Shown one piece after another: positions 17,858-25,918 of a DNA stretch of 64,000 bases. Below the pieces are notes generated by a model that saw only the letters and a program-made list of their open reading frames with translations, ran no database searches and was not told the origin of the DNA. The translations under genes and the position numbers were made by a program. Origin of the DNA: Lysobacter terrestris (lineage in GTDB: Bacteria; Pseudomonadota; Gammaproteobacteria; Xanthomonadales; Xanthomonadaceae); the NCBI RefSeq assembly GCF_014489475.1, contig NZ_CP060820.1, positions 372,001 through 436,000 of the forward strand. The letters run 5' to 3'. The number at the start of each line of letters is the position of its first letter. Positions within the stretch are counted from its first letter, which is position 1.

Positions 17858-19399
17858 TCAGCCGGCCGCCTCGTCCTCGCCCGCGGTCACTGCGATGAAT
17901 TGCGTGGCGTTGCCGCGACGGACCAGCAGCATCACCGTCTGCCCGTCCTTCACGCCCGCCAGGGCGCGATCCAGGGCGGCGGCCGTGCCTACGCTGGTGC
18001 GCCCCACCGACAGGACCACGTCGCCGGCGCGCAGCCCGGCGCCCGCAGCGGCATCGCCGACGCGCGCCAGGCGCACGCCCTCGCTCGCCTGCAGGCCGAG
18101 CTGCTGGCGTTCGGCCGCACTGAGGTCGCGCCCGGCCAGGCCCAGCGGATTGCCGCGGGCCGTCGACCCGGAAGGCGCATCCTCGTCGTCCGACCCGGGC
18201 TGGTCGACGGCGCCGCCCGCCAGCTCTTCATTGAGCGCGTCGAGGGTGACCTGGACCTGCCGCGGCTTGCCGTCGCGCAGGATCTCCAGGCGCACCTTGG
18301 TGCCCGGCGGCATGCCACCGATCAGCGGCGGCAGGTCGCTGGAGACGTTGACCGCGCGACCGTTGACCGCACGGATCACGTCCGCGCGCTCGATGCCGGC
18401 CTTCGCCGCGGCGCTGCCCGGGACCACCACGGACACCAGCGCACCGCCGGCGTCGGGCAGGCCGAGGCCGCGAGCATCCTCGGCGGAGATCGCCTGCACC
18501 TGCACGCCGAGCTGGCCGCGGCTGACCTTGCCGGTCTGCTTGATCTGGTCGGCGGCGCTCATCGCCACGTCGATCGGGATGGCGAAGCTCACGCCCATGT
18601 AGCCGCCGGAATTGCTGAAGATCTGCGAATTGATGCCGACCACTTCCCCCGAGGTGTTGAGCAGCGGACCGCCGGAGTTGCCGCGGTTGATGGCGACGTC
18701 GGTCTGGATGAAGGGCACGTAGCGCTGGTCGGCGTAGGGATTCGCCCGGCCCACGGCGCTGACGATGCCGGCGGTGACGGACTGGTCGAGCCCGAACGGC
18801 GAGCCGATCGCGACCACCCACTGCCCCGGCTTGAGTCGGGTCGAATCGCCGAGGCGCAGCGCCGGGAGGCCCTTGCCGTCGATCTTCAGCAGCGCCACGT
18901 CGGACTGCTGGTCGCTGCCGACGACCTTGGCCTTGAATTCGCGCCGGTCCGACAGCTTTACCGTCACGGTGTCCGCGCCCTCGACCACGTGGTGGTTGGT
19001 CAGCACGTAGCCGTCGTTCGAGATCAGGAAGCCGGTGCCCATCGAGACGCCGCGGGGCGCCTGCGGTGCCTGCGGGCCACCCGGGCCCTCGAACATTCCC
19101 GGCGGCAGCATCCGGCGGAAGAATTCGGGGATCTGCTCCTCGTCGGCGTCACCGCCGCGGGCGACGCGCCGCGCGCCCACTTCGGCACTGACGTTGACCA
19201 CGGCGGGAGCGACCTGCTGGACCAGGTTGGTGAAATCCGGCAGCCCGGTGACCACCGGCGATGCCGGCACGGTCTGGGCGGTCGTGGCCGCCGGCACGGA
19301 GGCGCCGACGGCAGGCGGTTGCGCGGTGCAGGCGGTGGGCAACGAGGCGGCAATGACGCCGAGCACAGCCAGGGAACGAAGCGGTCGGTTCATGGGCAT
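17858..19399 (-). CDS. mucD: Periplasmic serine protease, DegP/MucD family
   Basis: A 513-residue HtrA protease. The signal sequence ends near LPTACTAQ, possibly a lipobox but with a non-standard -3 residue. The catalytic triad is His137 (TNHHVVEG), Asp167 (QQSDVALL) and Ser242 (GNSGGPLL); two PDZ domains follow (about 275-365 and 430-505). Such proteases degrade misfolded envelope proteins and can trim RseA-type anti-sigma factors. It is third in the rpoE-rseA-mucD operon, 60 bases after rseA, the same order as the algU-mucA-mucB-mucD locus of Pseudomonas but without a visible mucB. Confidence 0.93.
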   Translation of the reverse strand: MPMNRPLRSLAVLGVIAASLPTACTAQPPAVGASVPAATTAQTVPASPVVTGLPDFTNLVQQVAPAVVNVSAEVGARRVARGGDADEEQIPEFFRRMLPPGMFEGPGGPQAPQAPRGVSMGTGFLISNDGYVLTNHHVVEGADTVTVKLSDRREFKAKVVGSDQQSDVALLKIDGKGLPALRLGDSTRLKPGQWVVAIGSPFGLDQSVTAGIVSAVGRANPYADQRYVPFIQTDVAINRGNSGGPLLNTSGEVVGINSQIFSNSGGYMGVSFAIPIDVAMSAADQIKQTGKVSRGQLGVQVQAISAEDARGLGLPDAGGALVSVVVPGSAAAKAGIERADVIRAVNGRAVNVSSDLPPLIGGMPPGTKVRLEILRDGKPRQVQVTLDALNEELAGGAVDQPGSDDEDAPSGSTARGNPLGLAGRDLSAAERQQLGLQASEGVRLARVGDAAAGAGLRAGDVVLSVGRTSVGTAAALDRALAGVKDGQTVMLLVRRGNATQFIAVTAGEDEAAG

Positions 19400-19459
19400 G
19401 TTCTGGATTGGGGGAGAAGTGCGATCGGGAGCCGCGCTACCGGGAGTTCCGGCCCCGCA

Positions 19460-20320
19460 TCAACGCTGTGGTTCGACCGGCTGCGGCGGCCGTGTCGTCT
19501 GGGATTCCGGCTGCAGGCGCGGTTCGAAGGGGTACAACGACGGCGACGTCGTCGTGCCCGTGCCGAAGCCCACGGTGAGTGCGCCGGCCGCGCCGGCTTC
19601 CGACAACACCGATCGCGGCCACGGGCGCGCGACGATGTCGTCCGCCGGCGGGTGGAACGGTTGGCGGTTCGCCGCTTGGGCTGCCGCCGCCAGGGCCGTG
19701 GCCGGTTGTTCGGCCGTCGCCGCGGTGGTCGCAGCAGGCGTGCGGACCAGGCGGATCGCCGGACGCGCGGCCCGCCGCTGGGACGCCGTTGCCGGTACGG
19801 CATCGGCGACCGCGACGGCCACGACCGGACCGCTCTCGCCAGCCTGCGCCGTCGCGGCGGGCACGTCGCTGGTCGCCGCGATGGCCGGAGCCGGCGAAGC
19901 GACTTCCGCAGCAACCTGCGCGGCCGGCTCGGGTTGCGAATAGGGACGCACTGCCAGCACCGTCGCGACCGCGACCGTGGCCGCCAGCGCCGCGCCGCCC
20001 AGCCAGCGCCGGTGCATCCGCCGCGCGGTGCGCTCAGCCGTCTGCGCAGGAACGGCCGCAGCCGCCTGCGCATCCGCCGCCAATGCGCGCATCACTCCGT
20101 CGGCGAAGCCCGCGTGCGCCGCACCGACCGCTTCGCCACGCAACGTGTCGCCGATCAGCTGCCAGCGGCCGCAGGTGTCGCGCCATTGGGCATCGTGGTC
20201 CAGGCGCTTCAACGCGAAACGCGCGGAATCCCCAGGCAATTCGCCGTCGAAGAGTGCACTGAGTGCCTCGCGGTCGTCGCGCGGCGGCAGGGGGTGATGG
20301 TTGTTGGTGGCGGTGGTCAT
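19460..20320 (-). CDS. rseA: Anti-sigma-E factor RseA
   Basis: A 286-residue protein with an N-terminal cytoplasmic RseA domain (about 14-75: REALSALFDGELPGD, then WQLIGDTLRGE), one membrane segment near residues 103-123 and a long Ala/Pro-rich periplasmic tail. RseA binds RpoE and releases it when regulated proteolysis follows envelope stress. The start ATG 20320 overlaps the rpoE stop by four bases. The periplasmic part is low in complexity and shows no obvious RseB site; no rseB gene is present here. Confidence 0.85.
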   Translation of the reverse strand: MTTATNNHHPLPPRDDREALSALFDGELPGDSARFALKRLDHDAQWRDTCGRWQLIGDTLRGEAVGAAHAGFADGVMRALAADAQAAAAVPAQTAERTARRMHRRWLGGAALAATVAVATVLAVRPYSQPEPAAQVAAEVASPAPAIAATSDVPAATAQAGESGPVVAVAVADAVPATASQRRAARPAIRLVRTPAATTAATAEQPATALAAAAQAANRQPFHPPADDIVARPWPRSVLSEAGAAGALTVGFGTGTTTSPSLYPFEPRLQPESQTTRPPQPVEPQR

Positions 20321-20943
20321 CGGTGCGCACGCTCCCGCGGGTTCGTGTCGTGGTCGAGCAAGGGGCTCAATTCGCTGTCGATGGCCTCGCGCGCGCGGAA
20401 GATCCTCGAACGCACGGTGCCGATCGGGCAATCCATCCTGGCGGCGATCTCCTCGTAACTCAGTCCTTCGACTTCGCGCAGGTTGATGGCCGTGCGCAAT
20501 TCCTCGGGCAAGGCTTCGACCGCACGCATCACCGTAAGTTCGATCTCCTGACGCAGCAGTTCGTGCTCGGGCGTCGCCGTCTCGCGCAAGCGGATGCCGG
20601 CGTCGTACTGCTCCGCGTCGGCCGCGTCGACGTCGTCGGTCGGAGGCCTGCGGTTCTGCGCTACGAGGTGGTTCTTGGCGGTGTTCACGGCGATGCGGTG
20701 CAACCATGTGTAGAACTGCGAATCACCACGGAAGTTGGCCAGCGCGCGATACGCGCGAATGAAGGTTTCCTGCGCCACGTCCTGGCATTCGCTCCAGTCG
20801 GCGACGTAGCGCCCGATCAGCGCCACGATCCGATGCTGGTACTTGCGCACCAGCGCATCGAACGCGGCACTGTCGCCACGCTGCACGCGCCGGACCAGCT
20901 CCTGGTCCAGGTCGGATTCCGGGGTCGACAATTTTTCGGCCAT
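20317..20943 (-). CDS. rpoE: RNA polymerase sigma-E factor
   Basis: A 208-residue extracytoplasmic-function sigma factor. Region 2 contains RVQRGDSAAFDALVRKYQ, ECQDVAQETFIRAYRAL and TWLHRIAVNTAKNHL; region 4 has LPEELRTAINLREVEGLSYEEIAARM followed by the helix-turn-helix PIGTVRSRIFRARE, split here for length. It directs envelope-stress transcription. I prefer ATG 20943; a GTG one codon upstream is possible. A consensus sigma-E promoter lies immediately upstream, indicating positive autoregulation, and it is coupled to rseA. Confidence 0.95.
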   Translation of the reverse strand: MAEKLSTPESDLDQELVRRVQRGDSAAFDALVRKYQHRIVALIGRYVADWSECQDVAQETFIRAYRALANFRGDSQFYTWLHRIAVNTAKNHLVAQNRRPPTDDVDAADAEQYDAGIRLRETATPEHELLRQEIELTVMRAVEALPEELRTAINLREVEGLSYEEIAARMDCPIGTVRSRIFRAREAIDSELSPLLDHDTNPRERAHR

Positions 20944-20984
20944 CACAGCGCCGGCACTCCTGTCAGCTCGGCAAGGCCGAACCG

Positions 20985-21011
20985 TCGGACAGCCCTTCCG
21001 GGCAAAAGTTC
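20985..21011 (-). promoter_or_regulatory. Sigma-E (RpoE) promoter of rpoE-rseA-mucD
   Basis: On the minus strand GAACTT (21006-21011) and TCCGA (20985-20989) are separated by exactly 16 bases. This matches the E. coli and xanthomonad RpoE consensus of GAACTT, a 16-17 base spacer and TCTGA or TCNGA. The expected start lies about 35 bases before the rpoE start codon. The agreement in both boxes and spacing is strong for a sequence-only call. Confidence 0.75.
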
Positions 21012-21192
21012 ATTCATGTGGATCTTCATGGGGTCGCAGACCATACGCTGCAAGCGCCAGCCGTCATGGTTCGACCATACGGTTTGACGGGGCGGAAACA
21101 AGCTCTGGATCATAGGCCGCATCAACCGGTCGCGAAGGCCGGCCCGCTCCGGTGCCCAGCACCGCCCCACCGATTCGTAAGGATGGTCCCGC

Positions 21193-23253
21193 ATGATCGC
21201 TGGCCTTGATGGTCTTCGCTTGCAGCACTGGAAACTGGAACAGCGCGACGACGGCGTCGTGGTGCTGTCGTTCGACCGCGCGGGCACGTCGGTGAACACG
21301 TTCGCGCAGGAAGTGCTGATCGAACTCGACGGCCTGCTCGAACGCCTGGTGCTGGACCCGCCCAAGGGCCTGGTGATCCGCTCGGCCAAGACCAGCGGCT
21401 TCATCGCCGGCGCCGACATCCGCGAATTCGCCGAGTTCGACGCCCGTGGCAACGTCAACGACGCGATCCGCCGCGGCCAGCAGGTGTTCCAGCGCATCGC
21501 CGAACTGCCCTTCCGCACCGTCGCCGCGATCCACGGCTTCTGCATGGGCGGCGGCACCGAACTGTCCCTGGCCTGCAGTTATCGCGTCGCCAGCAGCGAC
21601 GCCTCCACCCGCATCGGCCTGCCGGAAGTGAAGCTGGGCATCTTCCCGGGCTGGGGCGGCAGCGTGCGCCTGCCACGCCTGGTCGGCGCGCCCGCGGCGT
21701 TCGACATGATGCTGACCGGCCGCTCGCTGTCGGCGTCGGCCGCGCGCGCGATCGGCCTGGTCGACCGGGTCGTCGATCCCGCCTCGCTCGTCGAGGAAGC
21801 CGCGAAGCTGGCGCTGCGCGGCACGCAACGTCCGTTCAAGCAGCGCTTCATGGCATGGGCGACCAACACCTGGCCCGCGCGCCAGCTGCTGGCACCGATG
21901 CTGGTCAAGCAGGTCGCGCGCAAGGCGCGCAAGGACCATTACCCGGCGCCGTACGCCCTGATCGCCAGCTGGCAGCGCGCCAGTGGCGGCATGCAGTCGC
22001 TGCTGGCGTCCGAACGCAAGGCCGTGGTGAAGCTGTCGTCCACGCCGACCGCACGCAACCTGATCCGCGTGTTCTTCCTGCAGGAACGACTGAAGTCGGC
22101 AGGCGGCAAGGACCACGGCATCAAGCACGTGCACGTGGTCGGCGCAGGCGTGATGGGCGGCGACATCGCCGCGTGGTCGGCCTATCGCGGCTTCGAGGTA
22201 ACGCTCAGCGATCGCGAGCAGCGCTTCATCGATACGGCGCTCACCCGCTCCGCCGAACTGTTCAACAAGAAGGTGAAGGACGAAGGCAAGCGTGCCGCCG
22301 TTGCCGCGCGCCTCAAGGGCGACCTCAGTGGCGACGGCGCGGCGCAGGCCGACCTGGTGATCGAAGCGATCATCGAGAAGCCGGAAGCCAAGCGCGAGCT
22401 CTATGCGGCGGTGGAACCGCGCATGAAGCCCGGCGCGTTGCTGACCACCAACACCTCGTCGATCCCGCTGACCGAACTGCGCGAACACATCGCGCGCCCG
22501 GCGCAGTTCGCCGGCCTGCACTACTTCAATCCGGTGGCGCTGATGCCGCTGGTGGAGATCATCCACCACGACGCGATGGCACCCGAAACCGGCCAGCGCC
22601 TGGCCGCGTTCTGCAAGGCGATCGACAAGCTGCCGGTGCCGGTCGCGGGCACGCCGGGCTTCCTCGTCAACCGCGTGCTGTTCCCCTACATGCTCGAAGC
22701 AGCGACCGCGTTCGCCGAGGGCATCCCGGGCGCGGCGATCGACAAGGCCGCGGTGAAGTTCGGCATGCCGATGGGACCGATCGAACTGATCGACACCGTG
22801 GGCCTCGACGTCGCCGCCGGCGTGGGCGCCGAACTCGCGCCGTTCCTCGGCCTGCCGATTCCGGCCGCGCTGTCGGCGCCACCGGAAGCCGGCAAGCGCG
22901 GCAAGAAGGACGGCCAGGGCCTCTACAAGTGGGTCGAGGGTCGCGCGCAGAAGCCGGAACTGCCCAAGGACTACAAGGCCCCGGACGATCTCGAGGACCG
23001 CCTGATCCTGCCCCTGCTCAACGAAGCGGTGGCGTGCCTGCACGATGGCGTGGTGACCGATGCCGACCTGCTCGATGCCGGCGTGATCTTCGGCACCGGG
23101 TTCGCGCCGTTCCGCGGCGGCCCGATCCAGTACATCCGCGAAGCCGGCGCTGGCGCGCTGCTGGAACGGCTCAAGGCGCTGCAGGCGAAGTACGGTGACC
23201 GGTTCGCACCGCGCGAAGGCTGGACGAACCCCGCGCTGGCAAAGGCGGGCTGA
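21193..23253 (+). CDS. Fused enoyl-CoA hydratase / 3-hydroxyacyl-CoA dehydrogenase (FadJ/FadB-type)
   Basis: A 686-residue multifunctional fatty-acid oxidation protein. Residues 1-290 are a crotonase domain with the oxyanion loop AGADIREF and GFCMGGGTELSLAC and the catalytic glutamates in GTELSL and LPEVKLGIFPGWGG. From about 315 a 3-hydroxyacyl-CoA dehydrogenase follows: Rossmann VVGAGVMGGDIAAW, NTSSIPLTEL and the catalytic His in GLHYFNPVALMPLVE, then two C-terminal HCDH domains. It performs hydration and oxidation in beta-oxidation. No thiolase gene sits next to it, unlike fadBA. Start ATG 21193 has AAGGA upstream; rpoE is divergent, 249 bases away. Confidence 0.9.
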   Translation: MIAGLDGLRLQHWKLEQRDDGVVVLSFDRAGTSVNTFAQEVLIELDGLLERLVLDPPKGLVIRSAKTSGFIAGADIREFAEFDARGNVNDAIRRGQQVFQRIAELPFRTVAAIHGFCMGGGTELSLACSYRVASSDASTRIGLPEVKLGIFPGWGGSVRLPRLVGAPAAFDMMLTGRSLSASAARAIGLVDRVVDPASLVEEAAKLALRGTQRPFKQRFMAWATNTWPARQLLAPMLVKQVARKARKDHYPAPYALIASWQRASGGMQSLLASERKAVVKLSSTPTARNLIRVFFLQERLKSAGGKDHGIKHVHVVGAGVMGGDIAAWSAYRGFEVTLSDREQRFIDTALTRSAELFNKKVKDEGKRAAVAARLKGDLSGDGAAQADLVIEAIIEKPEAKRELYAAVEPRMKPGALLTTNTSSIPLTELREHIARPAQFAGLHYFNPVALMPLVEIIHHDAMAPETGQRLAAFCKAIDKLPVPVAGTPGFLVNRVLFPYMLEAATAFAEGIPGAAIDKAAVKFGMPMGPIELIDTVGLDVAAGVGAELAPFLGLPIPAALSAPPEAGKRGKKDGQGLYKWVEGRAQKPELPKDYKAPDDLEDRLILPLLNEAVACLHDGVVTDADLLDAGVIFGTGFAPFRGGPIQYIREAGAGALLERLKALQAKYGDRFAPREGWTNPALAKAG

Positions 23254-23273
23254 AGCCGCTCGGACCGCGGCGG

Positions 23274-23906
23274 TCAGCAGCCCATCGGCACGAGCAGGTC
23301 GATGACGGTCAGCAGGCGCCACGCGCCTGCTTCGCGGTATTCGACACGCACCCGGATCAGGCTGATCGCGACATAGGACGGCGCTTCGCCGATACGCGGC
23401 GCCTGGGCGGCAAGATCCAGCCAACGCGCACGCGCCGCGGCGTCTGCTTCCCAGGTGATCGCGTTGTGCACCGCGGTGCGAAGTTCCCCACGCGTGGCCG
23501 GCGGAAAACAGGATTGGTCGCGCTCGTCGGGAAACGGCAGGCGGAATCCGCCCTCGCCATCGTCCGCGGCCGGATGCCAGTCGGAACGGCAATGCTTCCA
23601 GTCGATCAGGTCCACATGCGGCCCTTCGCCGCTGATCCCCGCGCTGGTTTCGAACTGCACGCTGACGCGGTAGTTGCCTGGCTTGTCGTCCGGCGCAATG
23701 AGCCGCAGCACGCGCCCGCCCGCGTCGTCGCCGAGATCGATCTGTGCTTGCAGATGGGCCGGCACGGGGCCTGGCTGGGCCCAGAGTTCCAGCAGCTCGC
23801 CGGTGGGCGGCAGCGGTTCCAGCACGATCGCCGGTGCGGGCGCGTTGCCGGCGGTCGCACCGCCACAAGCAAACATCAATCCGATTGCCAGCACCCAGGA
23901 ATGCAT
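23274..23906 (-). CDS. Hypothetical secreted protein
   Basis: A 210-residue protein I do not recognise. It starts with a signal peptide (MHSWVLAIGLMFACGGATAG) that could also be read as a weak lipobox around Cys14. The mature part has several acidic and aromatic stretches, two pairs of cysteines (CRSD, QSCFPPA) and ends in LLVPMGC; it looks like a compact beta-rich periplasmic domain. It converges with the FadJ-type gene and lies 25 bases downstream of pilZ, so it may be the last member of the pabB-pilZ transcript. Confidence 0.6.
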   Translation of the reverse strand: MHSWVLAIGLMFACGGATAGNAPAPAIVLEPLPPTGELLELWAQPGPVPAHLQAQIDLGDDAGGRVLRLIAPDDKPGNYRVSVQFETSAGISGEGPHVDLIDWKHCRSDWHPAADDGEGGFRLPFPDERDQSCFPPATRGELRTAVHNAITWEADAAARARWLDLAAQAPRIGEAPSYVAISLIRVRVEYREAGAWRLLTVIDLLVPMGC

Positions 23907-23931
23907 CGACGCGTCCTGCGCCTTGCGCGCA

Positions 23932-24297
23932 TTACATCGTGTACGTCGGCCGCTCCGCGGTGAGGGTGCCGGCCAGCAGGGCCTCGATCCGGCCCTTCAC
24001 CGTCTCGCCTTCCACCGTGTCCGGGAACTGCACGCCGATGCCGGCGGGGCGATTGCCCTGCGCGCCCTGCGGCGTGACCCAGACGACCTTGCCGGCCACG
24101 GGCAGGCGCTCGTTGGATTCGGGCAGGGTCAGCAGCAGGAAGACCTCGTCGCCGAGGAAGTAGCGCTTGGTGGTGGTGACGAAAATGCCGCCGGATTTCA
24201 GGAAGGGCATGTACGCGCTGTACAACGCCGCCTTGTCCTTGATCGCGTGCGAGAGGATGCCCTGCCGCGCGCCGCCTGCTCCTGTCATGCCACTCAT
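23932..24297 (-). CDS. pilZ: Type IV pilus PilZ protein (degenerate c-di-GMP motif)
   Basis: A 121-residue PilZ domain protein similar to the Xanthomonas type (XC1028/XAC1133): AIKDKAALYSAYMPFLKSGG, KRYFLGDEVFLLLTLPES and AAGIGVQFP-like PAGIGVQFPDT. It lacks both canonical c-di-GMP motifs (RxxxR and D/NxSxxG), as in that subclass, which supports type IV pilus assembly by contacting PilB and FimX rather than the nucleotide. Its start overlaps the holB stop by four bases (ATGA), the standard holB-pilZ arrangement. Confidence 0.9.
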   Translation of the reverse strand: MSGMTGAGGARQGILSHAIKDKAALYSAYMPFLKSGGIFVTTTKRYFLGDEVFLLLTLPESNERLPVAGKVVWVTPQGAQGNRPAGIGVQFPDTVEGETVKGRIEALLAGTLTAERPTYTM

Positions 24298-25271
24298 CCC
24301 CTGTTTCCTCCGGCCCTGGCGGCAGCTCCGCTCCCGCTCCAGGCAAGCAACAATTCGACCACGGCCAGGTCGGCCCGGACCGTAGTCCGCAACAGGTCCC
24401 GGACCTGGTTGGCCCGATCAAACCACTCGGCCAGACTGCGCGCTCGGGCGGGCTCGGTCAAGCGCCCGGCTTCGGCCAATGCGACATCCGCGGCGTGGCG
24501 CAAACGCAATCCGAGATCGTCGTCCGCGGCCCAGCGCTGGGCGGTTTCTGCCGCCGCGGCATCGCCCCGCGCCAGCTTGGCCAGGTCCGCGACCACTTCG
24601 CGGCGCAGCTGCAGGCCATTGCCCTGGAGCCATTCATGCGCGAGGCCCGGATGGCCACGTGCAGCCTCCAACGCCTCCTGCGCAGCGGCGTCCGCGTGGC
24701 CGCGGGCGCGCAGCCACGCCAGCGCCTCGTCGGCCGGCGGCAGCTGGAATTCGAGCTTCTGGCAGCGGCTGCGGATCGTCGCCGACAGGCGCGCGGGATG
24801 CGCAGTCAGCAACCACAGGTAGCGGCCGGACACCGGTTCCTCGAGCGTCTTCAGCAGCGCATTGCTGGCGGCGTGGTTGATCGCTTCGGCCGGGTCGATG
24901 ATCGCGATCTGCGCCCCGCCGTACTGCGGGGTCAACGCCATGCGCTGGGACAGCTCGCGGATCTGCTCGATGACGATCTCGGTCCGCAGGCGCGTGCCTT
25001 CCTTGTTCGGGATGAACGAGAGGAACTGGTAGTCCGGGTGCGTGCCCGCCTCCAGCAGGTGGCAACCGCGGCAACGGCCGCAGGGTTCGCCATCGGGCAG
25101 GCGTTGTTCGCACAGCAGCCGCTGCGCCAGGCGCTGCGCCACGTCGCGCTTGCCCAGTTGCGCCGGACCGGCGAACAGCAGGGCGTGGCCGAGCCGGCCG
25201 GCATCCAGGGCCGCAGCCGCGCGGGTGTAGATGCGCTGCTGCCAGGGCGCGAAGTCGACGGGCATGCTCAT
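24294..25271 (-). CDS. holB: DNA polymerase III subunit delta-prime
   Basis: A 325-residue clamp-loader subunit. It has an AAA-like fold with GPAQLGKRDVAQRLAQ in place of an active Walker A, the zinc-binding cysteines in LLCEQR and GEPCGRCRGCHLL, and [10 protein letters not shown], the conserved sensor region. It forms part of the gamma complex with DnaX (encoded at 43891). Start ATG 25271 overlaps the tmk stop by four bases; a longer frame to 25952 lies inside tmk. Confidence 0.93.
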   Translation of the reverse strand: MSMPVDFAPWQQRIYTRAAAALDAGRLGHALLFAGPAQLGKRDVAQRLAQRLLCEQRLPDGEPCGRCRGCHLLEAGTHPDYQFLSFIPNKEGTRLRTEIVIEQIRELSQRMALTPQYGGAQIAIIDPAEAINHAASNALLKTLEEPVSGRYLWLLTAHPARLSATIRSRCQKLEFQLPPADEALAWLRARGHADAAAQEALEAARGHPGLAHEWLQGNGLQLRREVVADLAKLARGDAAAAETAQRWAADDDLGLRLRHAADVALAEAGRLTEPARARSLAEWFDRANQVRDLLRTTVRADLAVVELLLAWSGSGAAARAGGNRG

Positions 25272-25918
25272 GCGACCGCCAGCGCCTGCAGGTGGGCGAC
25301 GGCTTCCGCGGCGACGGCGTCGACCGACTGCGTCGCATCGACGACGCGAATACGCCTGGGCTCCGCCGCGGCCCGGGCCAGGAAGCCCTCGCGTACGCGT
25401 TCGAAGAAATGGTCCTGCTCGCGCTCGATGCGATCCGGGCCGCTCCCGCCGGGAGCGAGGTCGCGTCCACGCGTGCGTTCGCGGCCGTGGGCGACGCCGA
25501 TGTCCAGCAGCAGGGTCATGGCGGGCGTGATGCCGACCACGCGCTGCTCCAGGGCGGCGATGAACGCCGCGTCCATGCCGCGGCCCGCGCCCTGGTAGGC
25601 GTAGCTGGAATCGGTGAAGCGGTCGCTGATCACCCACGCACCGCGCTGCAACGCCGGCAGGATCACCTCGCGCACGTGTTGCGCGCGCGCGGCGAACATC
25701 AGCAGCAGTTCGGTTTCCGGCGCGGGCGGTTCGTGGTGCGTATCGAGCAGCAGGCCGCGGATCTGTTCGGCCAGCGGCGTGCCGCCGGGTTCGCGCGTGG
25801 ACACCACTTCGTGGCCGCGCGCCAGCAGGAACCCGCGCAGCGCCGACAGCACCGTCGACTTGCCGGCGCCCTCGCCGCCCTCGAGCGTGACGAAGCGGGC
25901 GTGGGTCTGCAGCGTCAT
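25268..25918 (-). CDS. tmk: Thymidylate kinase
   Basis: A 216-residue dTMP kinase. The P-loop is EGGEGAGKSTV (residues 12-22), the DR(Y/F) signature is ISDRFTDSSYAYQGAGRG, and the LID region contains the basic residues of GRERTRGRDL. It makes dTDP for DNA synthesis. Both ends overlap neighbours by four bases (mltG upstream, holB downstream), so the genes are translationally coupled. Confidence 0.95.
   Translation of the reverse strand: MTLQTHARFVTLEGGEGAGKSTVLSALRGFLLARGHEVVSTREPGGTPLAEQIRGLLLDTHHEPPAPETELLLMFAARAQHVREVILPALQRGAWVISDRFTDSSYAYQGAGRGMDAAFIAALEQRVVGITPAMTLLLDIGVAHGRERTRGRDLAPGGSGPDRIEREQDHFFERVREGFLARAAAEPRRIRVVDATQSVDAVAAEAVAHLQALAVA

Noticed and set aside
16934-20458. 1174-codon plus-strand ORF opposite lepA, mucD and rseA
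   Set aside because: It lies antisense to three well-recognised genes and has Ala/Arg/His-rich composition, as expected for a shadow frame in GC-rich DNA; no domain is visible.
21064-23868. 934-codon minus-strand ORF opposite the FadJ-type gene
   Set aside because: Antisense to a gene with intact catalytic motifs, and no recognisable domain of its own.
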